Assembly: GCA_964247265.1 (NCBI GenBank)
Contig: CAXTTS010000173.1
Coordinates: 1-6,951 of the forward strand
Length of the DNA: 6,951 nucleotides
Direction: 5' to 3'
Source of the DNA: Alterirhizorhabdus sp964247265
GTDB taxonomy: Bacteria > Pseudomonadota > Alphaproteobacteria > Sphingomonadales > Sphingomonadaceae
Position numbers and translations under genes: made by a program. This document shows positions 6,435 through 6,951 of the stretch, one piece after another (the stretch's first letter is position 1; each line of letters starts with the position of its first letter). The notes under the pieces were generated by a model. It had not been told where the DNA came from. It ran no database searches and worked only from the letters and a program-made list of their open reading frames with translations.

Positions 6435-6539
6435 CGTTTCCTTCTCCATGCGCGTAGCGTAATCGCTTTCGCGACGCCGTGGTATCGCGATCGCACGCCG
6501 CGCTTGCGCCGGCGGCGGCGGCGGCTAAGGCTGCCGCGC
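6435..6539. promoter_or_regulatory. Divergent promoter region between the protease and the sulfotransferase-like gene
   Basis: About 100 bases separate the two outward-facing genes, so promoters for both should lie here. Visible elements are a (GGC)5 run at 6511-6525, the palindrome GCGATCGC at 6487-6494, and a small dyad TCGC-TTTC-GCGA at 6463-6474. TAAGG at 6526-6530 sits 9 bases before the plus-strand ATG and is its likely ribosome-binding site. No convincing -35/-10 pair could be picked by eye on either strand. Confidence 0.4.
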
Positions 6540-6951
6540 ATGACTGCATCGGCACCGATCGGAAGGATCGTCGGCGATCCGGCGTGGCTCGCCCATCGCT
6601 ACGATCCGGGGCAGGATGCGGTCCATTTCCGCCACGTCCCGCGCGAAACGCACCGCGCCGCCACCTTCATCACCGATCAGTATCTGCCCGCCGGCGATCC
6701 TGTCGTGCTGCGCCTGGCGGATAGCGTTGCCGCCTTGCCGCCGGCCGCGCCGATCCACTTCCTGTTCCACTCCGCCTTCTGCCTGTCCACCCTGATCGCC
6801 CGCGCGTTCGACGTCGAGGGGCTGGCGATGGGGCTGAAGGAGCCGGTGATCCTGAACGATCTGGTCGGCTGGAAACGGCGCGGCGGGGATCCGCGCGGCG
6901 TGGCGCGGGCGCTGGATGGCGCGATGCACCTGCTGGCGCGGCCGTTCGCCC
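6540..6951 (+). CDS. P-loop, sulfotransferase-like protein, N-terminal 137 residues (3' end beyond the window)
   Basis: The frame opens with the ATG at 6540, preceded by TAAGG 9 bases upstream, and stays open to the right edge. There is no signal peptide, so the product is probably cytoplasmic. Residues 71-76 (PIHFLF) form a predicted beta-strand running into the loop HSAFCLSTLIARAF (77-90). This resembles the 5'-phosphosulfate-binding loop of sulfotransferases, where a strand meets R/K-S-G-S/T-T-L and a helix. It is followed by LKEPVILNDLVGW (99-111), placed like the segment after the loop in this superfamily. The loop lacks the usual Gly and basic residue, so the cofactor is uncertain: it could be a sulfotransferase, a kinase-like P-loop protein or a non-catalytic relative. 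It is transcribed away from the protease gene. The missing C-terminal half would hold the 3'-phosphate-binding residues needed to decide. The call rests on loop shape and recollection of similar sphingomonad proteins. Confidence 0.6.
   Translation, partial: MTASAPIGRIVGDPAWLAHRYDPGQDAVHFRHVPRETHRAATFITDQYLPAGDPVVLRLADSVAALPPAAPIHFLFHSAFCLSTLIARAFDVEGLAMGLKEPVILNDLVGWKRRGGDPRGVARALDGAMHLLARPFA

Noticed and set aside
5365..6462. Plus-strand open frame of 365 codons opposite the protease gene
   Set aside because: The minus strand carries both aspartyl-protease active-site motifs and a signal peptide; the plus reading has no recognisable protein.
6511..6525. (GGC)5 run as a phase-variation tract
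   Set aside because: Five trinucleotide copies in a GC-rich non-coding stretch are too short and in too ordinary a composition to argue for slippage control.
6525..6929. Minus-strand open frame opposite the sulfotransferase-like gene
   Set aside because: The plus-strand reading has a ribosome-binding site, a good start and a strand-loop-helix motif; the minus reading does not.
1..6951. CRISPR array, tRNA, rRNA, insertion sequence or integrase
   Set aside because: No regularly spaced repeats, cloverleaf, rRNA-like stretch, transposase motif or terminal inverted repeats were found on either strand.

Overview
The window is GC-rich DNA that reads as the chromosome of an alphaproteobacterium, most likely a sphingomonad (Sphingomonas or a near relative). 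The basis is the UvrB N-terminal extension of roughly 35 residues before the conserved YEPSGDQ motif, the long TonB-dependent receptor with an IVVTGSRI TonB box, and the codon use. This is recognition by eye, not a database match.

Layout, left to right. (1) Positions 1-1028, minus strand: the N-terminal half of UvrB, running off the left edge. (2) 1085-2065, minus: a cytoplasmic Sel1-like/TPR plus prolyl-4-hydroxylase-type 2-oxoglutarate/Fe(II) dioxygenase with all expected catalytic residues. (3) 2093-2128: a strong intrinsic terminator for minus-strand transcription, bracketed by short imperfect direct repeats. (4) 2150-5344, minus: a complete 1064-residue TonB-dependent outer-membrane receptor. 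(5) 5345-5500: its leader and probable promoter region. (6) 5470-6399, minus: a secreted or periplasmic two-lobe aspartyl protease of the retropepsin-like type, whose last ~26 residues have been moved out of frame by an apparent single-base deletion near 5580. A 12-codon mini-ORF overlaps its start by ATGA. (7) 6435-6539: a divergent intergenic region. (8) 6540-6951, plus: the start of a P-loop, sulfotransferase-like protein cut by the right edge.

How they may work together. The receptor, the periplasmic protease, the dioxygenase and the sulfotransferase-like protein lie side by side, which suggests one accessory module next to the housekeeping gene uvrB. A reasonable reading is import of a peptide or similar ligand through the receptor, periplasmic cutting by the protease, and cytoplasmic modification or catabolism by the dioxygenase and the P-loop protein. 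Alternatively, the enzymes may modify or process the receptor itself. No ligand or substrate can be read from the sequence. Two observations deserve most attention: a TonB-box-like segment (DEIVVTARRRK) in the linker between the two protease lobes, and the frameshift that removes the protease's C-terminal LLG-D-L motif.
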